Of a stretch of 64,000 bases of DNA, positions 48,277-59,285 are shown piece by piece (the first letter of the stretch is position 1; every line of letters begins with the position of its first letter). This DNA is from Apoderus coryli (lineage: Eukaryota > Arthropoda > Insecta > Coleoptera > Attelabidae): NCBI GenBank assembly GCA_911728435.2, contig OU452210.1, forward strand, positions 682,001-746,000. Direction: 5' to 3'. The position numbers and the translations under genes are program-made. The notes under the pieces are model-generated. The model did not search any database. It worked only from the letters and a program-made list of their open reading frames with translations, and was not told the origin of the DNA.

Positions 48277-48387
48277 GAAAAACCGATCCAAGAAAAAAAG
48301 ACAGAAACAAAAGCAAAGTTACCAAAAGTATTTGAAACATTAGATAATATTAGCATAATTAAGCTGCCCGTAGTCCGTTTTGAAATT

Positions 48388-49691
48388 ATGCCCAAGTATT
48401 TTCGGATGTTTATGGGAAAAATAGGACAATTCAGCGCTGAAACAAGCATACATTTCGTTAACGGCAAATGTTCATTAGAGAATATTTTGTCTAAGCTCCA
48501 GGAGTTAGATGAAGATCATAATATTTTGCATATAAAACTGAAAATGAATGATGATATATTTAAATTGTATACATTAAATGAAGTAAAAGAAGCAGCAGAA
48601 AAATACTTAAAATTGGAAAGCATACGGATATATAAGGAACCCGAAAAGATTAAAGACAAGGTAACTAAGCTAAAACTAATAGAAACATATCACAATAATC
48701 CGTTATCAGGAGGACATTGTGGACAAAAGCGACTTCTCAAGAAACTTCGCACGTTGTATAAATGGAAAGGAATGTCAAAGGAAGTAGCCAAGTTGTCAAG
48801 CAATGGCAAAAATGCCAATTAAATAAACGACTACCAAGTCATCGGGAACCTATAGTAATAACCCTTACCCAACAAAGAGCAATGGAAGTTGTATGTATAG
48901 ATACAATCGGCCCATTTATGACAACACCGAGAGGAAATCCTTACGCAGTCACTATGCAATGTGACCTAACCAAGTACATCGTCAACATCCCCATCCCAAA
49001 CAAAGAAGCCAGAACAATCGCTAGAGCAATCGTGAACGAATTCATTCTTGTGTAAGGCCCAATGAGACAGATCAGAACAGATCTGGGAACCGAATATAAT
49101 AATGAAATCTTAGCAGAAATAACTAAGCTGCTGAATATAGACCATCAATTCTCAACAGCATATCACAGCCAATCAATCGGAGGATGCGAGAGCAACCATA
49201 AAGTATTAAACGAATACATCCGTATGTACATAAATGAAGCTAAGACAGGTTGGGACGAATGGATAACATACTACAACTTTTGCTACAACACAACGCCGAG
49301 CTCTTGCCATAAGTACACCTCATTTTTGTTGGTATTTGGTAGAAGAACCGAAACTCCAGACATCCTCACCGATTCAACGATAGATCCAGTCTATAACATA
49401 GAGGCCTACTATGAAGAAGTTAGATATCGCCTTCAAGAAGCACATAATCGCGTCAGAGAAGTCATACAAAGGGAGAAGGAGAAGCGCAAAATGATATATG
49501 ATCAGAAAGCAAGAATGATCAATGTGCAACAAGGGTACTTAGTCATGGTAAGCAACGAGAATCGCACGAAGTTCGACCCATGGTACAAAGGACTATATGT
49601 GATAGTGAACAGTGATCAAAATAGTGTAAATTTTACTATTAAAGACACGAAAAACAGAGTCGTGAATATCCATAAAAACACACATTATTAG
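48388..49691 (+). pseudogene. gypsy element 3: integrase
   Basis: The linker and HHCC zinc finger (YHNNPLSGGHCG; the Cys pair is split by a frameshift at about 48800) are followed by the core: first Asp in VVCIDTIGPF, a stop at 49053, second Asp in IRTDLGTEYNN and Glu in GGCESNHKVL. The C-terminal part continues to 49691 with VMVSNENRTKFDPWYKGLY and ends 105 bases before the 3' LTR. The three DDE positions are present in sequence, but two breaks split them. Confidence 0.85.
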
Positions 49692-49795
49692 TATAAGCTT
49701 TTGTATATATCCATTTAATTATTTTTAGATTATTTTACTCTAGGTGAATGAACTTCATTGATAGCTACAATGAAGTGCATTCTCCCAAAAGGCGG

Positions 49796-50209
49796 AGAAT
49801 TCACCCTATTAAATATACGTAATATTAGTTTTCCATAAACAAACTTGACATAGTAATTAAGCATAACAAATCTGCGAAATACAAAGCAGTTGTGTTTATA
49901 GTAACATAATCCAAATCACCAACCATCGCACAAATTTAGCAAACTAAAATAATACGCAAAGGTTATACTTTAGGTATTGACCTAGATCTAGCACGTATAC
50001 TACGATATAATTACAGACACTTTTTAGAATAAATATATACCTAGTTAGAAAATACACGTAAAAGATGTAGAAACTAAGTATTTTAAATATTCATTGTATA
50101 TAAACATTTGTCATCCTAAGTTAAATGGTTGATTATTAATAAAAATAAAACATTGGTCCAACAATAAGTTGCTTTGATGAATAAAAGTGATTTACAATAA
50201 TGACGGTAC
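49796..50209 (+). repeat. 3' LTR of gypsy element 3
   Basis: 414 bp matches 42684-43153, preceded by the purine-rich AAAAGGCGG. It begins AGAATTCACC like the 5' copy and lacks a 55-bp stretch. The flanks (ACCC on the left of the 5' LTR, TACA on the right here) give no matching target duplication, so the exact ends may be off by a few bases. Confidence 0.85.
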
Positions 50210-50282
50210 TACAATAATATTTTTATTTTGTAAAACTTTCATATTTATTTTAGAAAATTAGGCTTATTCTAGTGGAACAGAT

Positions 50283-50368
50283 TGTGCTGTGGACCCGGGA
50301 TTCGAACCCACAATATAATGACACGGTCTTGACCTAGTGCGTTTAGCCACTAAAACATCTGCACGGGG
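50283..50368 (-). repeat. tRNA-derived SINE head (Pol III A and B boxes)
   Basis: On the minus strand an A-box-like TAGTGGCTAAACG is followed about 35 bases later by a perfect B box, GGGTTCGAATCCC. A D-arm (AGTG/CACT) and a T-arm with the TTCGAAT loop can be folded. The acceptor stem does not pair, so it is not a working tRNA. It probably is the 5' promoter region of a SINE. Confidence 0.6.
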
Positions 50369-51660
50369 AATTTGTCACTTTTGTGATAAATAAATGCTAG
50401 GACTGGCAGTATTACTTACAAATATTTGATTTGAGGGTACCAAAAGCAACTTCCGTGTGCTCGCAGCTAAACTTATGTATTGTTGTAATAATGTAACTTT
50501 TAATTACGTAACTCAGTTCGGCATTCAACATTTGCATTTCTCTACTCTCTCTACTATACAGTGTTGATGGTTAATTGATCCAAGTTACAACATTGAGCGA
50601 TGAGCTAAGAACGTTAGGCATCAGTACACCCTACTGCGCTACGGATATCCATAATACCCAGCTTGCGATGAATGCGTAGGAGTTTCAAATCTTCACATTT
50701 CTGATAATTTTAAATAGGGACCCAAGGAGAGATAGGCAGATACTTCTTTGAAGATTTATGCACCAAAAAAACCTATAGCACAACTCAACAACGGATCATT
50801 TAAGAGGGGCGTTTGAATACAATCGTTTGCAGACCTATTTTTGCGCATGGTAGACTCCACTAATACGTATCTTGTAACAAAAATTTTGATAGGGAGTTAA
50901 AGAGTAAAGATGGGATTAGGTATTGAAGTATTTTGAAGTTGAAATATTGGATAGTTAGTTCAAAAACAGAGTTAGAAAATCATCATATTTCGCTTTGCAG
51001 GCATAATTTTGCGCATGGTAGTCGCCACTAAGACGTATCTGCTAGCAAAAATTTTCATAGGGTTTTAAAGACAAAAGATGGGATTAGGTAATGAAGTATT
51101 TTTAAGCGGAAAGATTAGGTAATGAAGTATTTTCAAGCGGAAAGATTAAGATTAATTAACTCATAAATTGAGTTCAAACATGGGTAACTTTTTCAAATTT
51201 ACAGATATATTTTTGTGGATGGAAATCTCCACTAATACGTATCTGGTAGCAAGAGGGTTTTAAAGACTAAGGTTTGGATTAGGTAATAAGGTATTTTGAG
51301 GCTACAACAATAAATAATTACTAAATAAATTAAGTTCAAAGTCAGCAACGTTTTCCTCATTTTGTGCTATGATTCTAATATTTAATAATGATAATATTAC
51401 TTTATTACCTAATTTATATATTATTTAACAATCACTTGTAATTAAAATTGTACGTGAAAACTTTCTGTATTAGACAATATCCATATATAAAAAAAAACCC
51501 TGAAATTTCCCTTCAAATATCCGCCATTTTCTTATAATTTTTTTTAAATTCAGCCAAGGAACAATTCCAGCGTAGTTGGGACCGCATTGAAGAGATGGCG
51601 CTGTTTATACACAGTGACACAAAAATCTAATGGTTTTGTCGTACTTATATTATTAATATA

Positions 51661-53747
51661 CAGGGTGGTCCAACGAAAAGTTTGCACCTAGCTTTTCTCT
51701 TTTTTTTGTAGTCGAATGCGAAAATGCTCGGACACGTCGATTTTGCTTTTGAGGGGGACACATTTTAAACATATTTTTCGATCTGCGCCTTTAACCCCCT
51801 AGCGGGGGTGAGTAACAACCCTAAAATTTTAAATGGAAAGAGGGGTCTAATGACATATCATTTGAAAGGACACAAAATTGTCTTTCTAATGATACCCTAT
51901 TTGTCGAATTTTACTAAAACAGTTAATACGAAAACGACTTTAAAGACATTAAGCCGATAATTTTGGTATTAATGAGAAATACAAATAAGTTTTAATTATT
52001 ACGACTGAAAACAACTACAATCATTTCTAAATTATTTACTTTGAAGAAAAACGGGATTTCAAAAACACTATCTTATTTATCAGAACTAAATTCCTCACTA
52101 ATCGTTTGCGTTTTTTGTTGAAATAAAAACTGCAGATACGTGTAGGAAAAGAATTTACACCGTTTATTTTAGTCTTTTCATTGATTCAGTTTGGTTGCTT
52201 CTCAAGTTATTTTACTTTTACCGTACAAAATGATTTATTCCATTCTAGAACGAGTTGAAATTGTTAAACTTTATTTTCAAAATAATAGTAGTGCTAGACT
52301 TACGGCTCGCTTATTTAATGAGAGACATCCCGATAAAAATGTGAATGATGTGTACGTTGGCAAGTTAGTTAAAAAGTTTGTAGATACCGGATCTGTCTGT
52401 AATGTAAAACACCAGCCGCAGAAACCGATCAGAAATGAAGCTGTGGAAGTCGCTGTTTTAGGGCATGTTGAAATGGATCATAGTCAAAGTACCCGTCAAC
52501 TAGCTGAAGCCTCAGGTGTCTCCCGTTCGTCCATAATACGAATTTTAAAAGCGTACAAATTTCATCCGTACAAAATCAAATTAGTACAGGAACTAAATGA
52601 GGATGATCCTGATAGAAGGCTGCAATTTTGTGAAGCAATGAGCCAGCGTTTAATTGAAGATCCGCAATTATTATTTAACATTTGTTTTTCCGACGAATGC
52701 ACATTTTATTTGAATGGAGCTGTAAATAGGCACAATTGCCGTTACTGGGATGACAGTAACCCACATTTATTCCGTGAGGTTCATACCCAGTATCCTCAAA
52801 AAATAAACGTCTGGTGTGGCATATTAGGAAATCATATTATAGGACCACTTTTTATTCCTGGAAATTTAACTGGTGAAGTGTACCTAAACGTGCTTGAAGA
52901 CACAATTGATCCTTTAATAACACAAATAATAGAAGATGACCAAAATCATACTGCTGATCGGCTTTATTTCCAGCAAGATGGAGCACCTCCGCACTATGTG
53001 GCTCCTGTAAGACAGTTCTTAGATGACCGGTTCCCTGGACGGTGGATTGGAAGGAGGGGCCCAATTGAATGGCCTGCCAGGTCACCGGATTTATCGCCTT
53101 TAGACTTTTTTCTTTGGGGGCACTTAAAAAATAAATGTTTTGCCACGAAGCCCGAGTCCATAGAAGATCTTCGCCAACGCATTACAGAAGAGTGCAGAAA
53201 CATAACACCTGATATGCTACAAAATGTTAGAAATAGATTTGAACAAAATCTGTATTATTGTATGGAATCAAATGGGTCACATTTTCAACATTTGTTAATG
53301 TAACGTTTTAATAAATCAATTTAATAGCTTGTTTACTTTTTTTACAAAGCAATGTTAAAACTAACAAACATTGGAATGTACTAACGATTGCAGGTGTTTT
53401 CACTCGCAATAATTAAAACTTATTTGTATTTCTCATTAATACCAAAATTATCGGCTTAATGTCTTTAAAGTCGTTTTCGTATTAACTGTTTTAGTAAAAT
53501 TCGACAAATAGGGTATCATTAGAAAGACAATTTTGTGTCCTTTCAAATGATATGTCATTAGACCCCTCTTTCCATTTAAAATTTTAGGGTTGTTACTCAC
53601 CCCCGCTAGGGGGTTAAAGGCGCAGATCGAAAAATATGTTTAAAATGTGTCCCCCTCAAAAGCAAAATCGACGTGTCCGAGCATTTTCGCATTCGACTAC
53701 AAAAAAAAGAGAAAAGCTAGGTGCAAACTTTTCGTTGGACCACCCTG
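51661..53747 (+). mobile_element. complete mariner-type transposon with 340-bp TIRs
   Basis: 2,087 bp flanked by TA (51659-51660; 53748-53749). It begins CAGGGTGGTCCAACGAAAAG and ends with the inverse. The inverted repeats run for about 340 bp (51661-52001 and 53408-53747) and are nearly identical, so the copy is young or under gene-conversion-like homogenisation. It contains one uninterrupted transposase gene. Confidence 0.92.
52191..53303 (+). CDS. mariner-superfamily transposase, DD41D type, intact
   Basis: 370 codons. The ATG at 52230 (residue 14, better context, MIYSILERVEIVKLYF) is the likelier start, giving 357 residues. The N-terminus has paired helix-turn-helix regions (STRQLAEASGVSRSSIIRIL at about 101-120). 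The catalytic triad is Asp in FSDECTFYL, Asp in FQQDGAPPHY and Asp in SPDLSPLDFFLWG. Forty-one residues separate the second and third, placing it in the DD41D (rosa-like) group as I recall that classification. It ends MESNGSHFQHLL. The enzyme binds its TIRs and moves the element by cut and paste into TA. No break was seen, so it may be active. It sits inside a TTAA element in the TRPA intron. Confidence 0.92.
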   Translation: MVASQVILLLPYKMIYSILERVEIVKLYFQNNSSARLTARLFNERHPDKNVNDVYVGKLVKKFVDTGSVCNVKHQPQKPIRNEAVEVAVLGHVEMDHSQSTRQLAEASGVSRSSIIRILKAYKFHPYKIKLVQELNEDDPDRRLQFCEAMSQRLIEDPQLLFNICFSDECTFYLNGAVNRHNCRYWDDSNPHLFREVHTQYPQKINVWCGILGNHIIGPLFIPGNLTGEVYLNVLEDTIDPLITQIIEDDQNHTADRLYFQQDGAPPHYVAPVRQFLDDRFPGRWIGRRGPIEWPARSPDLSPLDFFLWGHLKNKCFATKPESIEDLRQRITEECRNITPDMLQNVRNRFEQNLYYCMESNGSHFQHLLM

Positions 53748-53997
53748 TATAGTTGTATGTGGTTTGTGTTATATGTATATGCGTGTGTACTAGGAGTAGG
53801 GATTATTAACTTTAGCTATGTACAGTAATATCAAAGAATAAACATCTATGGTAATATTAGGTATGTAAGTATACCTACTGTTAGAGGATAAATGTAATAA
53901 AGAATAAGGTAGTTAGTTTGTTACGTTCGTTTATTGGAAATAATACAATTATAATTATTAAAATTCTGTTTCGTTACGCAGGTTATATATTTTTGAT

Positions 53998-56543
53998 TAT
54001 ATTATAACTAGTCGGGAAAGTTTTGGGGTGACTAACTGATTTTTTATGATCTATAGAGAGATTACAAGAACTCCCCACTGGTAGTTATTATAAAATTATA
54101 AGATACCCTTGGTGGGGGTTTAAATAGCGTTTAAAATTTCACCAGCTAGGTAGTTGGAACGTATATACAGGGTTATTCACGCCATACTACACGGAATACT
54201 GTGGCTAAACTATTTAATTTCCTTAAAGTTTTATTCATGGGTTCGATAAAAATGATTTAGGGCTACATTTTAAAAATATTGTGAGTCTATACAGGGTGTC
54301 CCAAATATACGAACTTAACCATAGTTGTGTTTTTTAAATGGAATGCCCTGTATATGAATAAATTTTTAGATTCCCCGTTCAAAATAAACCTAACTTTCAT
54401 TAAAGCACATCTTACCTAAACCTGACAGTTTTTTACATATTTAAATTTTAATAAAAATATAGACATAATTTGAATGAAAAAATTCACACCTATTTGTTTA
54501 TTCTTTTTAAGCCAGTCTAGGCATCATCACTTGTTACGCCAAATAAAAAAAAATCCCCAATACTAAATACAGGATGTCCAATAATATAACTTATATGAAC
54601 GTAAAGTTTAATTCTAAATAACTTGTTTATTTCAAATAGCACATCCGGTATATGAGGTAAAAATTAGATGCACAGAGTAATTCTCTGTCAAATATTATAA
54701 TACTTTCCTATGGATAACCCTTGACGTTTTCGTGGAAAATGCACATATTCATAATATTATGCGAATTTTTAATTGAACCTGTTAATTTCATGTAGACCAC
54801 CCTGTATTTGATGATGATGAAATTAATTATCTATTGATCACTATAAGGTTTTCCTATAGATATGTATATTTTTTAATGTATGGAAAAAGCACATATTGGT
54901 AGTAATAGGAAGAATTTTTTTAAATTATATTTGTCATTGTCGGCCATGAGAATTTGACAAACCATAATTTAAACAATAACATAATAAATAAATACATTTT
55001 TCACTTAAATTAAATAACAAGATATACCCACATAAAAACTGATAAATTTTATAATAAATGTTCAAAATGATTGGACTCTAGGCACATATGAATCCTTTTC
55101 TTAAATCCTTCCACAACTTTAACCTGGTGTAACGCTTCTAAACGCTTCATTTATTTGGTTCTTCATCTCCTCTATTAAAAAAGTTTTCATTTGCGATGAT
55201 TTTGTTCCTGGCCCATGTACGAAATTCAACACGATTTAAAATCAATATTGAAAAGTTCTTGATGCAGTTGCACTGTGTTTGGGTGGTATCTTTCGTTAAA
55301 CTGCCTTAACAGTCCCGCGAAGACCGCTTTTTTGGGGTGATTTTGCGCCAGGAACCTTTGAGCGTAAACTCGCGATGCCAGTAAAGCGTTTTGGACCATT
55401 CTCCCAGGATAAAAATCATGTCTATTCTTTCTCCTTTATAATAGGTTTGCATTTTTGAATTGAATTAAATCAAATGTCACAGATAAAAAACTGTTTTATG
55501 AAACATTCTCAACTCTTAAGTAAGAATTTTCAACAGACAATTTGACAGTAAATATCAAATTAAAAAAAATGTATTCTATCTTCTAAAATTCTCATGGCTG
55601 ACTTGATAAATATTATATTTTTGAAAATTCTTCCTCTTATTGCCATGCAAAATTAAAGATAAGTATAGGTACATATCTATAAGAAAACTTTAATTTAACT
55701 TTCATTTTTGCATCATCAAATACATGGTGGTCTACATGAAACTAAGAGATTCAATTTCCAATTCCCCTAATATCATGAATATGTGCATTTTCCACAAAAA
55801 CGTCAAAAGTTATCCATAGGAAAGTATTATAATATTTGACAGATAATTACTTTATGCATCTAATTTTGACCTCATATACTGGGTGTTCCATTTGAATTAA
55901 ACAATTTGTTTAGAATTAAACTTTACGTTCATATAAATTATATTATTGGACACCCTGTATTTAGTATTGCGGGTTTTTTATATTTGGCGTAACAAGTGAT
56001 GAGTGGGTATATTTATCAGCCCAGACTGACTTAAAAAGAACAAACAAATAGGTGTGAATTTGTTCATTCATATTATTTCTATATTTTTATAAAAATTTAA
56101 ATATTTAAAAAACTGTCAGGTTTAGGTGAGATGTACTTTAATGAAAGTTAGGTTTATTTTGAACGGGGAATCTAAAAATTTATTCATATACAGGGCATTC
56201 CATTTAAAAAACACAACTATGGTTAAGTTCGTATATTTGGGACACCCTGTATAGACTCACAATATTTTTAAAATGTAGCCCTAAATCATTTTTATCGAAC
56301 CCATGAATAAAACTTTAAGGAAATTAAATAGTTTAGCCACAGTATTCCGTGTAGTATGGCGTGAATAACCCTGTATATACGTTCCAACTACCTAGCTGGT
56401 GAAATTTTAAACGCTATTTAAACCCCCACCAAGGGTATCTTATAATTTTATAATAACTACCAGTGGGGAGTTCTTGTAATCTCTCTATAGATCATAAAAA
56501 ATCAGTTAGTCACCCCAAAACTTTCCCGACTAGTTATAATATA
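53998..56543. mobile_element. palindromic mariner-type element with transposase scraps
   Basis: Arms of about 960 bp (53998-54957 and 55588-56543) mirror each other, starting TATATTATAACTAGTCGGG. Within both arms lie mirrored CAGGGTGTCCCAAATATAC and CAGGATGTCCAATAAT words, likely nested miniature elements with TA borders. The loop of about 630 bp has minus-strand scraps of a mariner-like transposase: MIFILGEWSK... with ITPKK-type helix-turn-helix sequence (55215-55440), NQINEAFRSVTP (about 55135-55170), and KKRIHMCLESN...HFEHLL (about 55050-55100). The catalytic core is deleted. Confidence 0.8.
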
Positions 56544-56867
56544 ACTATAATGATGTATTAAAATATTCTATTAAATTACTCTAAGTTAAGAAATGAATAA
56601 CTTGGAATGAAATGAGATTCACTAGCGCCACCATCGGACTATTTGTAAGTAACCATTTCGGATTCCCCTCTTAAACATTGTTTTATTAAAAAATAATAAT
56701 AATACATATACATATAAATGTATTTGTGTACTGCGTGTCATAGTTACGGATTAAAGCACACAACGTGGAATTGTGATTTTACTTTAAAGGATTGAAAAAT
56801 AATAACATCAGAATTGAATAAAACAATTTTTTGCGATAAAAACTTGAAAAAAAAAATATTTACAAAC

Positions 56868-57130
56868 CTGCTTTAATTAAAATGTTGGCACATTTTAACG
56901 TTTCATCATTCTCTGTAGCTACAATGGTACATTTACGAGACTCACGAGAGTTTGTAAATTGTACGTTAAACGACTTATTGTATTTCCCATAATCCAATAA
57001 TACGTGTAAAGGATTTTCAGAAAATGCAGTTAAAGTATTCGTTTTATTGCGATCCATATATGTTACAATGGTTTCAAGTTTACTAGGATTTGCTATACTA
57101 GCTGCATAGTGTATAGGTTCCCAATAGTAC
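56868..57130 (-). CDS. TRPA channel, upstream ankyrin exon
   Basis: 263-bp exon on the minus strand, bounded by an acceptor (GTTGTTATAG before 57130) and a donor (GTTTGT from 56867). It contributes 87 full codons plus split codons at each end: YYWEPIHYAASIANPSKLE and FSENPLHVLLDYGK are ankyrin-repeat helices, and it ends ETLKCANILIKAG, completed by VDVN in the next exon at 33516. The phase and repeat register agree exactly, so this belongs to the same channel gene. The preceding exon(s), including the start codon, were not found up to 64000. Confidence 0.85.
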
Positions 57131-57567
57131 CTATAACAACGGAAATATTAGATTAGAATTCAAAAAGTCTATACTCTATGTAATGTAAATATTATTACTT
57201 AATCAATATAATTTTGTTTCGCTGTGCCTCATTATAATTACACGAATCACAGATTATTTAACTAGACGACTCTGAAGATTAGAATAAGAATATTATTAAG
57301 ATGTTCTGGAAGTAGGAGAACTTGCATAGACCCCAGTACACCGGTAGCAAGTGTTTTGAAATAATAAATAGCCGCAATACAATGAAGTTAAGGTTCACCA
57401 TAGTTTTATTCACGAACCATAATTGGCAAAACGTTAAATAGCATGAGCTTACATTGTGCATCACGCGTTACATGGCGATACTGCATCAAGAACTTACAAG
57501 CAGTTCTGTCAAAAGAACTAGTGAGTAATGTAGCTACAGCACTCTTAGTTCTATAAATTTTCATATA
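57131..57567. other. non-coding, upstream intron of the TRPA gene
   Basis: No exon found. The stretch 57525-57567 (CTACAGCACTCTTAGTT...TTTTCATA) recurs in diverged form at 60285-60325, so it belongs to an older dispersed repeat that was the target of the element starting at 57568. Confidence 0.45.
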
Positions 57568-57897
57568 CAGTATGTCCACGGATACGGTTAACAAGAGGAC
57601 AAATAGACCAAAAATTGAAAGATACGAAAAAAAGTTATTCTTGATAAAAATGTTTGCTTGTCGAAAAAATAAGAACTACCATGAAAAAAAGGATTTTTTT
57701 TAAACAGGGCGTTGCAAAAAGGTATAAATATAAAATTCAACAAGAGCAAACAGTTATATCTTGGTGTCTTAGCGTAAAATGATAAATAGAAAAAATCCTC
57801 CAAATTTAAATTTAATCATTCCAGATTTACAGAAGAATATTTAAATTTATGAAAAAAATTGTTTTTTTCATGTGTACATGTTCGATATTTAATACTT

Positions 57898-58906
57898 TTT
57901 TCTACTCCTGTTTTGTTAAGCGGTCTATTGCAAAACTGTTAACGTGACATGTAAATTCAATCTTACATAAGTGTTACGTAATGCTCACCAAAGTGTTACG
58001 TAATGAATATTACATTACACTTTTTTATTTTTTATTATGGAATTATGTCAAACACAAATGTCAAATAAATTCAAATATTTAAATGTCATAATTACCTTTT
58101 CTTCTGTGTTAAGTATTTCTGCTTAAATTTTAATTCTGAAATGGATTCTGATTCTGCAAATTCGTAGAAAAAGTATAGTACATAACTCGAGCTGTAATAG
58201 TATATTACATAACATGTGCTGTAAATGATATTTTACATCCGATAGACTAGTTTGCCTACGAGTCGCGAAGCGGCGAGTTAGGCAATAGTCTTGAGCATGG
58301 AAAATTATTTTTCTACTCCTGTTTTGTTAAGCCGTCTATTGCAATACTGTTAACGTGACACGTAAATTCAATCTTACATAAGTGTTACGTAATGATCACC
58401 AAAGTGTTACGTAATGAATATTACATTACACTTTTTTATTTTTTATTATGGAATTATGTCAAACACAAATGTCTTGAGCATGGAAAATTACTTTTCTACT
58501 CCTGTTTTGTTAAGCCGTCTATTGCAATACTGTTAACGTGACATGTAAATTCAATCTTACATGAGTGTTACGTAATGATCACCAAAATGTTACATAATGA
58601 ATATTACATAACACTTTGGGGATGTTTATTTGTTATTATGTCAAACACAAATGTCAAATAAATTCAAATATTTAAATGTCATAATTACTTTTTCTTCTGT
58701 GTTAAGTATTTCTTCTTAAATTTTAATTCTGAAATGGATTCTGATTCTGCAAAGCCGTAGAAAAAGTATAGTACATAACTCGAGCTGTAAATAATTTTCC
58801 ATGCTCGAGACTATTGCCTCACTCGCCGCTTCGCGGCTCGTGGGCAAACTAGTCTCTCGCATGTAAAATATCATTTACAGCACATGTTATGTAATATACT
58901 ATTACT
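57898..58906. repeat. direct and inverted repeat cluster inside the element
   Basis: A block of about 300 bp at 57898-58199 (TTTTCTACTCCTGTTTTG... to CATAACTCGAGCTG) recurs at 58490-58790, with a partial third copy at 58312-58472. In addition 58197-58310 is inverted at about 58790-58906 (AACATGTGCTGTAAATGATATTT and its mirror, with GCGAAGCGGCGAG). This suggests nested foldback insertions and replication slippage. Confidence 0.8.
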
Positions 58907-58997
58907 TAATTATTACCTTTATATTAGGTATTTTTTTGTTGTTGTAGTAGTTGTCAGTGTCAAAAAAAAGTTGTCAGTGTTAAAAGTATTCTCCAAA

Positions 58998-59285
58998 ATG
59001 CTGACCGTAGAACAAAGATTTTTTATAGTGCCATGCTATGGAAGTAGTCACTGCTCTTATCGCAATGTAGTAGAGGAATTCCACCGCAAATTTCCTGGCG
59101 TATAGATACGTTTCGAAAGTTGCTGTTCCCAAATTAGTAAAAAAATTTAAAAGAATAGGATTAGTTCTTGACAAAAAAGAAAAGAAACAATATAATGAGG
59201 ACAATGCCAGTACAGTTTTGAAATTGGAATCAGTAAATGAAAATCCATTGCTTTCTTTAAGAAACAGGGCTAAGAATTTAGAGGT
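58998..59285 (+). pseudogene. mariner-like transposase N-terminal fragment
   Basis: MLTVEQRFFIVPCYGS...YRNVVEEFHRKFPGV is the first helix-turn-helix of the DUF4817-type mariner transposase family. After a stop at 59103 the adjacent frame continues with PKLVKKFKRIGLVLDKKEKKQ. No catalytic region remains. It is the only coding trace in this element. Confidence 0.65.

Larger units (their letters stand above)
50814..56670. mobile_element. second TTAA-flanked element, carrying two nested insertions
   Basis: The left part (50814-51620) is about 90% alike to the left end of the 35027-40402 element, starting GAGGGGCGTTTGAATAC directly after TTAA. The right end reads CCCCTC and is followed by TTAA at 56671-56674. 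Only the terminal six bases are inverted copies here, unlike the first element. Between lie the intact mariner (51661-53747), about 250 bp of unknown DNA, and a palindromic mariner-type element (53998-56543). A small deletion within the left part removes AAAATTTT-type sequence near 51250. Confidence 0.65.
33517..56867 (-). other. 23.35 kb intron of the TRPA gene, filled with nested mobile elements
   Basis: The donor after 56868 reads GTTTGT and the acceptor at 33517-33518 is AG after TTGTGTTAC. The upstream exon ends after the first base of a Gly codon and the downstream exon begins with its second and third bases, so the frame is kept and an ankyrin repeat is completed across the junction (LIKAG then VDVN). 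The intron holds, from 33.5 to 56.9 kb, the elements listed separately here. Confidence 0.85.

Noticed and set aside
42684..50209. Search for an envelope gene in gypsy element 3
   Set aside because: Only about 100 bases separate the integrase end from the 3' LTR, so there is no room for one.
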